The notes: generated from the sequence alone by a model not told the origin. A DNA stretch of 64,000 nt from Alkalihalobacterium chitinilyticum (GCF_029028005.1 NZ_JAOTPO010000002.1:407981-471980); one strand, 5' to 3'. Shown: positions 18,455-27,527, numbered from the stretch's first letter. A program made the numbers and translations.

Positions 18455-21061
18455 TTGTTAGAGTTTTTACGTTTTTCTGGAAAAGAGTCAATAGTTATTG
18501 ATCCTTTGATAAAAGAAGTAAAAAATTCCTTCACCTATGAATTTTGGGTAAAACCTTTAACCGAGCATAAAAATTCAATTCAAACTTTCATAAAAAACTC
18601 TGGAATGACAGGCCAAAACTATGTGATAGGTCCAGTACATGGCGGTACACACAGTATTGCGGGAGCTGGGATCTCAGTTGGTAAAAATGGTGTTACAGTA
18701 TTTGAACATACACACAATTATTTACCTGCAACCTTAGTATATGATGGAGAAATTCATAAATGGACACACGTCGCAGTTGTATATAAAGATAAAAGACCTT
18801 TTTTATATATAAACGGTAAATTGGTCAAAAGTGGGCTTAAAAGCCTGAAGAATGAAGTATATGCATCGGGGATTATTGGAGGACTTCAACCTTATGGTTA
18901 CTTTAATGGACTATTAGGTGAGTTGAGAATTTGGAGTTACCCTAGGAGTCAATATGAGATTAATAAGGATATGAACAAAAGTATAACTGGTGAAGTACAA
19001 GGTTTATATGGGTGTTGGAGTATATCTGGTAATGATTTCATTGAAGTAGGACGTTCCAAAACTAAGAGTCATGATATTAAACTCGTAAAAGAAGATATAC
19101 AAATAAGTCAGGCTGCTAAATCCGTTATGAAACAAACAGACGTTGAAACAATTGATGTAATTGTTTGTGTACACAATGCACTAGCAGATGTAATGGAATG
19201 TTTAGAATCATTAATGGTAAAAAAAACAATACCATTTAATTTAATAATAGTTGATGATGGGAGTGATAATGCTACAAAATCCTATCTGAAACACTTTGCA
19301 AATAAATACAATGTCCAATTAGTAAGGAATCGGGTAGCACAGGGATATACTAAGGCAGCAAACAAAGGATTAAAGCTATCAAGGTCTAATTATTCTGTAT
19401 TATTAAATAGCGATACAATTGTTACTCAACATTGGTTGGAAAAGCTTATTCAATGTATGGAATCTGAAAAACACGTAGGTATTGTAGGTCCAGTATCTAA
19501 TGCTGCAACATGGCAATCTGTACCTAAGGTTACTGATGGAACAGGTTGGGCAACTAATCCGTTAGATCTAACCGTAGAGGAACAATCTAGAATTGTTGAA
19601 AAGGCATCGACTAAAAGCTATCCTGAAGTTCCTTTGTTAAACGGATTTTGTTTAATGATAAAAAGAGATGTTTTGAATAGGATAGGATATTTTGATGAAG
19701 TAAATTTTGAGCATGGGTATGGTGAAGAAAATGATTTTTGTTTACGTGCTACTAGTGCAGGGTTTAAGCTGAAAGTTTCTGAAAATTGTTTTATCTACCA
19801 TAAAAAATCAAAGAGTTATACGGAAGCTAAAAAAAGTATATTAAAAAAACGTGCAAATAATTCTTTAAACAAGAAATTTAGCTTAGAAGAAATTAAAAAG
19901 GCAACTGACGCTTTGAAGTTAAATGAGAAACTTCAATTATTAAGAAGCAACGTTCTTCAAGGTATAAATAAAAAAATACCGGAAAATAATAATCCGTTAG
20001 TATTATTTGTTCTCCCAGTAAAAGGAGGGAATGGAGGGGTACATTCCATCATTCAAGAAACCATTGGGCTGCAAAAAATAAATATAAATGCAAAAATAGC
20101 AATAAAAGGTAAGTTAAAGAAAGAGTACCTTGAAAATTACCCAGAAGCCAAAGACTATTTTCTATATTTTAAGGATGAAGAGGAGCTAATTAGGATTTCT
20201 CAACATTTTGATATCGTAGTTGCAACCATTTTCTCTTCTGTATCACTTGTCAAGAATATTATAGATAAATATCCGTATATTAAATCTGCGTACTATATCC
20301 AAGATTACGAGCCTTGGTTTTTCACAACAGACCATCCATCATATCTTCAAGCCATTGAGTCTTATGAATTATTACCCAACATTTATGCATATGCTAAAAC
20401 GAATTGGATTTGTAATATCGTAAAGAAAAACCATGGCCTGAATGTTCATAAAATACAACCTAGTTTAGACCAATCACTATTTAATTCAGGTTTTGAAAGA
20501 GTGGTAGATAATAAACAAGTCCGTATTTCCGCAATGGTTAGACCAAAGACGCCAAGAAGATCACCTAAAGAGACAGTAGAAGTCTTAAAAGAAATAAAAG
20601 AAATGTATGGGGATAAAGTGGAAATCTCTACATTTGGTTGTACAAATGATGAGTTAAAAAAGTTAGAAGACTCGGATCGTTCGCTCTTTAAAAACTATGG
20701 GGTCCTTAAAAGGCACCAAGTCGCAACGCTGTTGAAAGGGACAGATATTTTTATTGATTTATCTTCGTATCAGGCTTTTGGACGTACTGGATTAGAAGCG
20801 ATGGCTGTTGGGTGTTGTGTAATACTGCCTGTTATTGGTGGTACGGATGAATACGCAGTTCACAATGAAAATAGTTATCTAGTCAATGTTCAACATAGAG
20901 AAAAGGTTATTGAATATATTTGCAGGTTAATAGATGACCATGAAATTCGCCAATATTTTTCTCAAAAAGCTATAAGAAGTGCAAGACGTTATTCTATTGA
21001 AGAAGCAGCGATATCTGCAGCTAATTTCTTTTTAGAAATAGTACGGAGTGAGAGTCATTAA
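18455..21061 (+). CDS. Three-domain glycosyltransferase: LamG-like + GT2 + GT4
   Basis: An 868-residue protein. The TTG start at 18455 follows GAGGTG. Residues about 1-195 resemble a LamG/concanavalin-like jelly roll (YEFWVKPL, HKWTHVAVVY, NGLLGELRIWSYPRS). Residues about 228-440 are a GT2 domain starting VDVIVC-type (IDVIVCVHN), with VDDGSDN near 266 and LNSDT near 317. Residues about 512-865 are a GT4/GT-B domain (LPVKGGNGGVHS, YYIQDYEPWFF, and FGRTGLEAMAVGC for donor binding). The YIQDYEPWFF segment is seen in WsaF-like rhamnosyltransferases, which fits the adjacent dTDP-rhamnose genes. The LamG part could bind the growing glycan (inference). It is followed closely by the sulfotransferase. 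Confidence 0.85.
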   Translation: MLEFLRFSGKESIVIDPLIKEVKNSFTYEFWVKPLTEHKNSIQTFIKNSGMTGQNYVIGPVHGGTHSIAGAGISVGKNGVTVFEHTHNYLPATLVYDGEIHKWTHVAVVYKDKRPFLYINGKLVKSGLKSLKNEVYASGIIGGLQPYGYFNGLLGELRIWSYPRSQYEINKDMNKSITGEVQGLYGCWSISGNDFIEVGRSKTKSHDIKLVKEDIQISQAAKSVMKQTDVETIDVIVCVHNALADVMECLESLMVKKTIPFNLIIVDDGSDNATKSYLKHFANKYNVQLVRNRVAQGYTKAANKGLKLSRSNYSVLLNSDTIVTQHWLEKLIQCMESEKHVGIVGPVSNAATWQSVPKVTDGTGWATNPLDLTVEEQSRIVEKASTKSYPEVPLLNGFCLMIKRDVLNRIGYFDEVNFEHGYGEENDFCLRATSAGFKLKVSENCFIYHKKSKSYTEAKKSILKKRANNSLNKKFSLEEIKKATDALKLNEKLQLLRSNVLQGINKKIPENNNPLVLFVLPVKGGNGGVHSIIQETIGLQKININAKIAIKGKLKKEYLENYPEAKDYFLYFKDEEELIRISQHFDIVVATIFSSVSLVKNIIDKYPYIKSAYYIQDYEPWFFTTDHPSYLQAIESYELLPNIYAYAKTNWICNIVKKNHGLNVHKIQPSLDQSLFNSGFERVVDNKQVRISAMVRPKTPRRSPKETVEVLKEIKEMYGDKVEISTFGCTNDELKKLEDSDRSLFKNYGVLKRHQVATLLKGTDIFIDLSSYQAFGRTGLEAMAVGCCVILPVIGGTDEYAVHNENSYLVNVQHREKVIEYICRLIDDHEIRQYFSQKAIRSARRYSIEEAAISAANFFLEIVRSESH

Positions 21062-21106
21062 ACTTTATTTATAGGATAAACTTTTTCCTTTAGGAGTGAA
21101 AGTATA

Positions 21107-21919
21107 ATGAATTTACCTAATTTTCTCATCATTGGTGCACAAAAGTGTGGAACAACTTGGCTTTACGATATGTTAAATCAACATCCTGAAGTATATATGG
21201 CAAAAAAGAAGGAACTAGAATTTTTCAGTTACTCAAAAAATAACTTAGGGGATATCAAAAATTACACAAGTAATTTTCTAGATGCTAATGGGAAGACGGC
21301 TATAGGAGAGGCGACACCAAGTTATTTTTGGAATGCAAATAACTATTCTAAATGGAATTTTAAACCCAATGGGTTTGAAAAGGATATTCCAAAACAAGTC
21401 CATGAGACTTTAGGATCCTCAACTAAACTTGTACTATTGCTCCGTAACCCAATTGAGAGGGCAGTCTCAGCGTACTTCCACCATTGTAAGAAAAATAGAA
21501 TTTCATTTCAGAATGACTTGCTAGATGTCGGGAAGTATCATGGTATTATTCATATGGGGTTTTATTATGAACATTTAGTAAAGTGGTTTGAATTTTTTAA
21601 CCCAGAGAATTTTTTAATTATTATCTACGAAACGGATATAAAAGAAAACAGTAAGGAAACATTGAAAAGAACCTTTAATTTTTTAAACGTGACAAATACG
21701 TTCATGCCTATAAACCATATGACAGAAATTCATAAAGGTATGAGTAGAGTAAAAATTGATAATAACTACTACGTATCTATTGATAGTAAAAGTGGTATTA
21801 AACATCAACAGTTAGTAGTTAATAAACAAACAAGAAAAAAACTTAAGGAAATTTATAGTGAAGATATACTAAAACTCTCAAATCTATTAAACAAAGAGTT
21901 AGTTACACTATGGCAGTAA
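21107..21919 (+). CDS. PAPS-dependent carbohydrate sulfotransferase
   Basis: A 270-residue P-loop sulfotransferase. The 5'-phosphosulfate-binding loop GAQKCGTTWL is at residues 10-19 and the 3'-phosphate-binding segment RNPIERAVSAY at 113-123, both diagnostic of the heparan/carbohydrate sulfotransferase superfamily. There is no signal peptide or membrane anchor, so it should act in the cytosol on a nucleotide- or lipid-linked glycan or a protein. It lies 45 bp after the LamG-GT2-GT4 gene and is followed by a YheC/YheD gene. PAPS can be supplied by the sat-cysC operon in the same locus. The reaction class is well supported; the glycan acceptor is inferred from the neighbourhood. Confidence 0.9.
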   Translation: MNLPNFLIIGAQKCGTTWLYDMLNQHPEVYMAKKKELEFFSYSKNNLGDIKNYTSNFLDANGKTAIGEATPSYFWNANNYSKWNFKPNGFEKDIPKQVHETLGSSTKLVLLLRNPIERAVSAYFHHCKKNRISFQNDLLDVGKYHGIIHMGFYYEHLVKWFEFFNPENFLIIIYETDIKENSKETLKRTFNFLNVTNTFMPINHMTEIHKGMSRVKIDNNYYVSIDSKSGIKHQQLVVNKQTRKKLKEIYSEDILKLSNLLNKELVTLWQ

Positions 21920-21995
21920 ATATATAATTATTCCTATCAATTAACCTACTAAGAAATAAAGATATGATAAAAATTTTTACTTTGAGGGGGATAAT

Positions 21996-23090
21996 ATGAA
22001 AGGACTAGATAAACCTACACTAGGAATATGTGTTGGACGTAAAGAGAATAAAAAAAGAAAAGCTTTTCTGCTCATGGTCAGGAGAAGGTTGGTTGAGTAT
22101 AAAAATAACCATTTCAAGGATGTAATTGTTTTTACAATGGATAAATTATCCCTTAGTAATTTCACGGTAACAGGAGAACGTTTTCACTGGTCAAATGAAG
22201 AAATAATGAAGGAAACAGGTACGTATCCTTTACCAGATGTTGTTTATATACAAAGTGAATTTCATTTTGATGAACTGCAAGCACTCGAAAAGGTGTTGCC
22301 GGGAAAAGTTTTTAATAACCATTTTTATACAAAGTATGAATGTATAGAAATTCTGTCAAAAAATAATTATCTTCGGCCACATATACCAGAAACTAGTTTA
22401 CTAGGGAACTTAGATGACCTCCATACCTATACAAAAAAATTTAATCAGTTCTATCTTAAACCAGTTAAAGGACATAGTGGTGAGGGGATCTATTATATAG
22501 AATTATTAGGGAATGGAAATGTTAATTGTGTTGGTAAAAGAGAAAAATTTATATTCGATAACTGTTCCAATTTAGTAGAATGGTTTCAACAATACTTTCA
22601 ACCCAATATATATATGGTACAAGAAGCAATAACTACAAAAAAATGGAAAGAAGATAAATCCACCGATATCCGTTTAAATATGAACAAAAATGGTAATGGA
22701 GTGTGGGAAGTTAGTTTTTTAGTTGGAAGAATAGCAATGAATAAAGTATTTGTAGCTGCAGGAGCTGGAAACAATGTATTAATTTATATAGATCACTTAT
22801 TAAAGCAATTATTTTCTGATAAAAGCCATGAGATAATAAAAAAATCAATTATAGATCTGGGTTATAGTATTTGTAAAACCTTTGATAAAACAAAATATAA
22901 TATGGGCGATCTGGGTATTGATTTAGGCATGGATAACCAGGGAAAGTTATGGATCTTTGAAGTTAATCACCTTCCTCACCCTTTTCATAAATTAAATGAT
23001 AAGTCTTTGACTTTGCCATTTGAATACGCTTATTTTTTAACACAAAAGAAAGGTAACTTTAAAGAAATATTAAAAAATCTAGTGAAGTAA
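21996..23090 (+). CDS. YheC/YheD family ATP-grasp protein, spore coat-associated
   Basis: A 364-residue protein with the family start LGICVGR-type segment and a central ATP-grasp core (FYLKPVKGHSGEGIYYIE near residues 153-170, GDLGIDLGMD and WIFEVNHLPHP near the C-terminus). B. subtilis YheC and YheD are spore coat-associated members of this family. Their substrate is not established to my knowledge. GAGGGGGAT precedes the ATG. It follows the sulfotransferase by about 75 bp. Confidence 0.85.
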   Translation: MKGLDKPTLGICVGRKENKKRKAFLLMVRRRLVEYKNNHFKDVIVFTMDKLSLSNFTVTGERFHWSNEEIMKETGTYPLPDVVYIQSEFHFDELQALEKVLPGKVFNNHFYTKYECIEILSKNNYLRPHIPETSLLGNLDDLHTYTKKFNQFYLKPVKGHSGEGIYYIELLGNGNVNCVGKREKFIFDNCSNLVEWFQQYFQPNIYMVQEAITTKKWKEDKSTDIRLNMNKNGNGVWEVSFLVGRIAMNKVFVAAGAGNNVLIYIDHLLKQLFSDKSHEIIKKSIIDLGYSICKTFDKTKYNMGDLGIDLGMDNQGKLWIFEVNHLPHPFHKLNDKSLTLPFEYAYFLTQKKGNFKEILKNLVK

Positions 23091-23105
23091 AGTAAAAAAA
23101 GTGTT

Positions 23106-23137
23106 GAAATGGAGGATTATCTCTATTTCTTTTTTTT
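23106..23137 (+). terminator. Terminator after the YheC/YheD gene
   Basis: GAAATGGAG and CTCTATTTC form a stem with one mismatch, followed by at least seven T. Confidence 0.75.
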
Positions 23138-23159
23138 GTATTAATTTTTTCATATATCA

Positions 23160-24131
23160 TCAGTGGTCTTGAATAATCCCTAATATATTACTTAGGCGGT
23201 GAAGAAAAGTTTCACTTTTTATTACCCTGTTTCTAGCATTTGAAGCAATTCTGTTTCTTTCTTCTTCGTTTATAAGATAGTAGTCAATTTTTTGTAATAA
23301 GTCTGTACAATCCTCAAAAGCAATAATTTCATCTCCTTCAACAAAATGTTTTCCAAGATCAGGTTTATTATCAATAAGCTGAAAGGCTCTACATCCCGCT
23401 ATATCAAAGGTTCGATTATTTAAACTTTGATTGTAAACTCCTTGATTATTTCGATTATATTTAAACTTAGAAGAGCGGTGAGTGTTTAATATAATTTTAG
23501 ACTGATTATAAATAGAAGCTACAGTACATGGCTCAATCCAATAATCAATGACGTTGTAATTATGAGTTGTTTTGTAGTCTCCAAGTGATTGAAGCCATGT
23601 ATTTCCTGCAGTAAGAATCGAATAAGAGGTGTGGTCGAGTAAAAATTTTATAGTTTTTATACGCTCAGGGTAAGGAAATCCTACTAAGCTAATATCATAT
23701 TTATACTTTTGGTTCGTTTGAGGTGGGGAGTATATAACAGGATCTGTTCCAAGTGGCAGATAATAAACATTATGATGTCCGTATTTTTTGTACAATGGAA
23801 CACAGGATGATTCGATGGTGAATATATATTTGAAGTAATGGATTATTTTTATGGTTTTGTCAGTGTAATAAGGGTCTTCGGTTAGCCATATAGCCGTCGT
23901 ACATTTCTGTTCTTTGATCCAGTTAAGAAATGAATTCCGGATATTAAATCGTGCCATAGTCAGTATTATATCGGGTTGAAAAGAAGAGACGAGTGTGTTA
24001 AGTGTATCAATGTTAGTGTAATCAGAACACGTTCTTACTCCGTGGTTTAATTGAAGTAAACCATCAATGATGGCATGGTCAAAGTAATGATAGAGACTAT
24101 TATTGACAGTAGGAATATAGAGTATTTTCAT
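23160..24131 (-). CDS. cgeB: CgeB-family spore maturation glycosyltransferase-like protein
   Basis: A 323-residue protein. The ATG at 24131 is preferred over an in-frame GTG at 24143 that abuts AAGGAG. The N-terminus (MKILYIPTVNN) and a C-terminal GT-B region (NQSLNNRTFDIAGCRAFQL, then RNRVIKSETFLHRLSNIL) match CgeB/DUF3880-type proteins. In B. subtilis, cgeB is a sigma-K/GerE gene needed for the polysaccharide layer on the spore surface. It is convergent with the YheC/YheD gene. The nearby upstream terminator leaves little room for a separate promoter. Confidence 0.8.
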   Translation of the reverse strand: MKILYIPTVNNSLYHYFDHAIIDGLLQLNHGVRTCSDYTNIDTLNTLVSSFQPDIILTMARFNIRNSFLNWIKEQKCTTAIWLTEDPYYTDKTIKIIHYFKYIFTIESSCVPLYKKYGHHNVYYLPLGTDPVIYSPPQTNQKYKYDISLVGFPYPERIKTIKFLLDHTSYSILTAGNTWLQSLGDYKTTHNYNVIDYWIEPCTVASIYNQSKIILNTHRSSKFKYNRNNQGVYNQSLNNRTFDIAGCRAFQLIDNKPDLGKHFVEGDEIIAFEDCTDLLQKIDYYLINEEERNRIASNARNRVIKSETFLHRLSNILGIIQDH

Positions 24132-24169
24132 AACTATATACACTCCTTAAGTTAGTCCAAGTAAAGAAG

Positions 24170-24202
24170 ACCCCAAAGAGGGGATAACCACCTTTTTGGG
24201 AT
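24170..24202 (-). terminator. Hairpin terminator after the 162-residue protein gene
   Basis: On the minus strand, ATCCCAAAAAGGTGG pairs imperfectly with CCCCTCTTTGGGGT, followed by a T-rich stretch. It sits between the 24210 gene and cgeB and may attenuate cgeB expression. Confidence 0.6.
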
Positions 24203-24209
24203 CACATGG

Positions 24210-24698
24210 TTAAAAATTAATAATGATTTTATTAAGAGCTCCTACCCCTTGGCGTAGTTCGTTAAAATATACAAATCCTTCAATAATCACTGAATTTTTT
24301 TCAGCAGGTTTTTTTAGTGTTAAATCAAAGTTTGAGAAAAATAACTTGTCACCTGATGCTAATTCTTCACAATCAATGGGTTTCAACCAATACTCTCCTG
24401 ACTGTTTCACTCTTTCTTTCCGTTCGGAGTTAAGGTGTTGCCACTCCATCGAATTGCTAGCGTCAACAATCATTTCATTTCGTAAAGTTCCTTCGATTTT
24501 GCCACCTAATTTCCCGCTTTCAGCTGGCTTAAGACGAATACAAATAACTGGCGTATGCAATGTTTCTTGACTTATATTTTCGATAATAAAATTCCCTATA
24601 ATAAGTACTTCCTTTTCTGCTTCTTCCATTTCGGGGAGAACAACTGAGTAATTAAAAAATGCTTGGCTTTTTAATTGTTGTTGAACATCATCGGTCAT
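24210..24698 (-). CDS. Hypothetical protein, probable spore coat component
   Basis: A 162-residue soluble protein with a perfect AAGGAGG site upstream of the ATG. It starts MTDDVQQQLKSQAFFNYSV and has alternating beta-type segments (IIGNFIIENIS, VIIEGFVYFNE), suggesting a beta-sandwich. No cysteines are conspicuous apart from C53 and C124. I do not recognise the family. A coat or exosporium function is inferred only from its position between cgeB and the VYDW-motif paralogues. Confidence 0.7.
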   Translation of the reverse strand: MTDDVQQQLKSQAFFNYSVVLPEMEEAEKEVLIIGNFIIENISQETLHTPVICIRLKPAESGKLGGKIEGTLRNEMIVDASNSMEWQHLNSERKERVKQSGEYWLKPIDCEELASGDKLFFSNFDLTLKKPAEKNSVIIEGFVYFNELRQGVGALNKIIINF

Positions 24699-24901
24699 TT
24701 AACTACCTCCTTATTTCCATTACCTAATTCATATGTATGTAATTAGAGCCGCATATATTTATATAGCTGAAAATAAGTAGCTAGTTGGGAGAGAGTATAT
24801 AAATAATAATTTCTTATGTAATTTCCACATATGCCCTGGACATATGTCATGTACTATTTTTCGTAAATGAATATACATATAGTAAAGAGGGAGAAGAAGA
24901 T

Positions 24902-24927
24902 AAAAAAAGAGGAGAGCATCTCCTCTT
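24902..24927 (-). terminator. Terminator of VYDW paralogue 1
   Basis: On the minus strand a perfect 9-bp stem AAGAGGAGA / TCTCCTCTT with a GCA-type loop is followed by TTTTT. Confidence 0.85.
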
Positions 24928-24941
24928 GAAATGGTTTTTTA

Positions 24942-25670
24942 TTAATAATCGTCAGGTACAGGAAAGATTTCTGGGCATTGTGGTGGAAACTGAAGTGGCG
25001 GACAAGTAAACGGTACTTCAGATCGAGGTTGACAGAATTCCGCTTCGATTTCAAGCTTTACGATTGCTTCCATTTGAATGTTTTGGCACATGTTAATGGA
25101 AACATCGATTTGTTGGAAAGTCGGATCTCCTTCTTCATCTTCCTCACAAATTAAATTCACATCACACTCGAAGTCAGTAATTTCGCATTGTAAAAATGTC
25201 CCTTCTGGAGCACATAAGAAAAACTTTTCAGCGACAGCGAATGATTGAGGAGCAGATGTACACACTACAGTTCCAGAGGCATTTCTAATTTGGAGAATAT
25301 AATAACCTTTTTTAAGCACTTTAACTCTTTGAAGTGTTAGTACTTCACCATCTGGAAGAGTAATATTTACATCTTGTCGTCCATGAGGTTGTGTTATTTC
25401 TTTACAAATGATGGCACCAGGTGCTAATGGATTTACTGGGTTACCGTGGGCATCAGTTAGAATACACTCAATAGACAATTTCCCCATTTCCGCTAATTCG
25501 GCACAAGGATCTACACAATCAGCACCATTGCATTTGAACTTTAACGTCTTTAATGCTTCATGGCCTGTGAATGATTGAAGAGGGACATCTGCTTGACGAG
25601 TTACCCAATCATACACTTTTGGTACTTTGATACAAAGTGTTTCTTTTTCATCTTTTTTGGACTTAAACAA
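24942..25670 (-). CDS. VYDW-motif probable spore-surface protein, paralogue 1
   Basis: A 242-residue protein. The TTG at 25670 is chosen because AAAGGA lies 9 nt upstream and it gives an N-terminus of the same length as the paralogues. The signature ETLCIKVPKVYDWVTRQ is at residues 9-25. The middle has VTLPDGE-type beta strands and a KVLKKGYY segment. The C-terminal half has an EITDFECD segment and CQNIQMEA, then FCQPRSEVPF and a Pro/Cys tail (CPPLQFPPQCPEIFP). About a dozen cysteines suggest disulfide cross-linking. Two close paralogues are at 25868-26578 and 27528-28280, each with its own sigma-K-like promoter and terminator. The family is not one I can name. Exosporium/coat structural protein is the best inference. 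Confidence 0.8.
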   Translation of the reverse strand: MFKSKKDEKETLCIKVPKVYDWVTRQADVPLQSFTGHEALKTLKFKCNGADCVDPCAELAEMGKLSIECILTDAHGNPVNPLAPGAIICKEITQPHGRQDVNITLPDGEVLTLQRVKVLKKGYYILQIRNASGTVVCTSAPQSFAVAEKFFLCAPEGTFLQCEITDFECDVNLICEEDEEGDPTFQQIDVSINMCQNIQMEAIVKLEIEAEFCQPRSEVPFTCPPLQFPPQCPEIFPVPDDY

Positions 25671-25714
25671 AATGATCAATCCTTTCAATTGTTGTTTAGG
25701 TAAAATGTCTAATT

Positions 25715-25742
25715 TATAGTATGAACTTTAGATTTATATGTG
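25715..25742 (-). promoter_or_regulatory. Candidate sigma-K promoter, VYDW paralogue 1
   Basis: On the minus strand, CACA (-35) is followed after 15 nt by CATACTATA at 25723-25715, a full match to CATAnnnTA. Confidence 0.6.
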
Positions 25743-25833
25743 CCAGTCTATATTTTCGAATAAATTCGTAGATAAAAAAGTAGTTAGTAAAAAATTTAAT
25801 AGGTAAATGCAACGACAAAATTGCCCATCAAAG

Positions 25834-25860
25834 AAAAAAGAGGGTGGCGGCCCTCTTTTT
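25834..25860 (-). terminator. Terminator of VYDW paralogue 2
   Basis: On the minus strand, AGAGGG and CCCTCT form a GC-containing stem around CCGCCA, followed by TTTTTT. Confidence 0.8.
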
Positions 25861-25867
25861 CACTACA

Positions 25868-26578
25868 TTAAGATGGAAAGATTTCTGGACATTGTGGTGG
25901 AACATGGTGTGGCGGACACTCAAACGGCAGCTCCTGACGTGGTTGACAGAAATCTGCAGTTATTTCTAGTTTTACTAAAGCTTCCATTTGAATATTTTGG
26001 CACATGTTAATAGATACATCGATTTGTTGAAACTCTGAATCTCCCTTATCATCTTTATCACAAATTAAATGCGCATCACATTCAAAATCAGTAATTTCGC
26101 ATTGTAAATATGTTCCTTCAGGAGCACATAAGAAGAATTTTTCAGCAACAGCAAAATGTTGAGGTGCGGATGTATAGACAACCGTGCCCGCCGCATTTGT
26201 CACTTGAACGACAAAATAGCCTTTTTTCAATACCTTTACTTTTTGTAGTGTCACCACTTCACCATCTGGAAGCGTAATTTCTACCTCTTGTCGGCCATGT
26301 GTTTGAGGAATTTCAGTACATAGTATTGAACCATGTTTTAATGGATCAACAGGATGACCAGCAGAGTCTGTCACGATACAATTGATTGATAATGCCCCCA
26401 TACCATCTAATTCAGCACAAGGATCCAAGTATTTTCCATTAAAATTCAGTTGCTTTAAACCTTTCTCCCCTGTGAAAGCTTGAAGCGGTACATCCACTTG
26501 ACGAGTCACCCAGTCATATACTTTTGGTACTTTAATACAAAGGGTTTCTTGGCGTCCCTCAATTGGTTTAATCTCCAT
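25868..26578 (-). CDS. VYDW-motif probable spore-surface protein, paralogue 2
   Basis: A 236-residue protein with an AAAGGAG site and ATG start. The signature ETLCIKVPKVYDWVTRQ is at residues 11-27, followed by VDVPLQAFTG. It shares with paralogue 1 the LDPCAEL, KVLKKGY, EKFFLCAPEGT, LQCEITDFECD, INMCQNIQMEA and DFCQPRQELPF segments, so the two are recent duplicates. It has no signal peptide. It has its own promoter and terminator. Assignment as a structural outer-layer protein is inferred from the Cys-rich, Pro-rich tail and sigma-K-like control. Confidence 0.8.
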   Translation of the reverse strand: MEIKPIEGRQETLCIKVPKVYDWVTRQVDVPLQAFTGEKGLKQLNFNGKYLDPCAELDGMGALSINCIVTDSAGHPVDPLKHGSILCTEIPQTHGRQEVEITLPDGEVVTLQKVKVLKKGYFVVQVTNAAGTVVYTSAPQHFAVAEKFFLCAPEGTYLQCEITDFECDAHLICDKDDKGDSEFQQIDVSINMCQNIQMEALVKLEITADFCQPRQELPFECPPHHVPPQCPEIFPS

Positions 26579-26627
26579 ATTTTATTTTTCTCCTTTCGAG
26601 CATTGTTATAGGGTTCCTTCCCACTTT

Positions 26628-26654
26628 TATACTATGTAAATGCCCTTTTTTGGT
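26628..26654 (-). promoter_or_regulatory. Candidate sigma-K promoter, VYDW paralogue 2
   Basis: On the minus strand, ACC, a 15-nt spacer and CATAGTATA at 26636-26628. Confidence 0.65.
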
Positions 26655-26836
26655 GATGAGAAATTTTTAAAATAGTATTAGATCCCTTGTGATTAGGTCC
26701 AGCAGCCATAATATTCAATTTGAGTAATTGTTTGATAGTAACCGTAGCTGATCCAAAAGAGGATGAGATATTTTATAACTGGAATGACTCCCGCCTCTTT
26801 TTTTGAATATAAAACTAAAATGGATGATTGTCCTTT

Positions 26837-26863
26837 ACAGAACTGAATGGTCTTCATATTATA
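26837..26863 (+). promoter_or_regulatory. Candidate sigma-K promoter for the 151-residue protein
   Basis: ACA (26837-26839), a 15-nt spacer and CATATTATA (26855-26863), about 30 nt before the start codon. With 26628-26654 it makes the 315-bp intergenic region a divergent promoter region. Confidence 0.65.
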
Positions 26864-26894
26864 TATTATCTTGATAGAAAGAGAGGTGAGATAA

Positions 26895-27350
26895 ATGGTA
26901 AACGGAAATATTTGCCCTCAAACACAAGAAATTAATGGTGTTCTATTTGAATTTTTATCGACTCAAGAGAATATCGCAGCTGGTATTCTTCAATACCGAG
27001 TAACTAATTTTAGAACTGGTCCTGGAAGCGGACTTAGTCACTTTACGGTAGATTTACCATTGTGTCCGTTTGATGAATTTCCTGAAACTTTACCAGGTCG
27101 AGTAACAAGAAATGGGATGACTACTGATACTATTTATGAAGTAGAGGAAGTCGATCCAACTACTGGCTGTAGAGGTGTAAAGAATCTAGATGAAGATGGA
27201 CTAGAAGGAGACGGAGATAGTGCAATATACACAATCTTCTTACCAGAAGGGTTCATCTATGAATTATGTGAGGTTTCTATGTGCTGGTTCGGTGCAGGAG
27301 TAGCTCATGGTCCTGAACCAATTTGTGGTATATGCTGTGCAGTTAAGTAA
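26895..27350 (+). CDS. Hypothetical Cys-containing protein, probable spore-surface component
   Basis: A 151-residue acidic protein beginning MVNGNICPQTQEINGVLFEF, with GAGAGGTGAG upstream. The sequence is rich in beta-prone segments (AAGILQYRVTNF, LSHFTVDLPLC) and ends CWFGAGVAHGPEPICGICC, with a Cys cluster at the C-terminus. No family recognised. A strong terminator follows. Sigma-K-like promoter and flanking VYDW genes suggest a coat or exosporium role. Confidence 0.7.
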   Translation: MVNGNICPQTQEINGVLFEFLSTQENIAAGILQYRVTNFRTGPGSGLSHFTVDLPLCPFDEFPETLPGRVTRNGMTTDTIYEVEEVDPTTGCRGVKNLDEDGLEGDGDSAIYTIFLPEGFIYELCEVSMCWFGAGVAHGPEPICGICCAVK

Positions 27351-27366
27351 TACAATCAAACATTAA

Positions 27367-27415
27367 AAGGAAGTGTTACCTAAAAGATCTTTAGGTGACA
27401 CTTCCTTCTGTTTTT
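27367..27415 (+). terminator. Strong terminator of the 151-residue protein gene
   Basis: A 17-bp-class stem (AAGGAAGTGTTACCTAAA with its complement) around GATC is followed by a T-rich run. Confidence 0.9.
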
Positions 27416-27461
27416 ATCCTCATTTTTAGTTTAAATAATACTAATTTTGGTGGTTTGCTTT

Positions 27462-27511
27462 AACAAAAAATCCATGTAAGTCAGTAGACTGAACCGACTT
27501 GCATGGATTTG
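27462..27511 (-). terminator. Terminator of VYDW paralogue 3
   Basis: On the minus strand, AAATCCATGCAAGTC pairs with GACTTACATGGATTT (one mismatch), followed by TTT. Confidence 0.85.
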
Positions 27512-27527
27512 ATATATTTTCCTCTAG

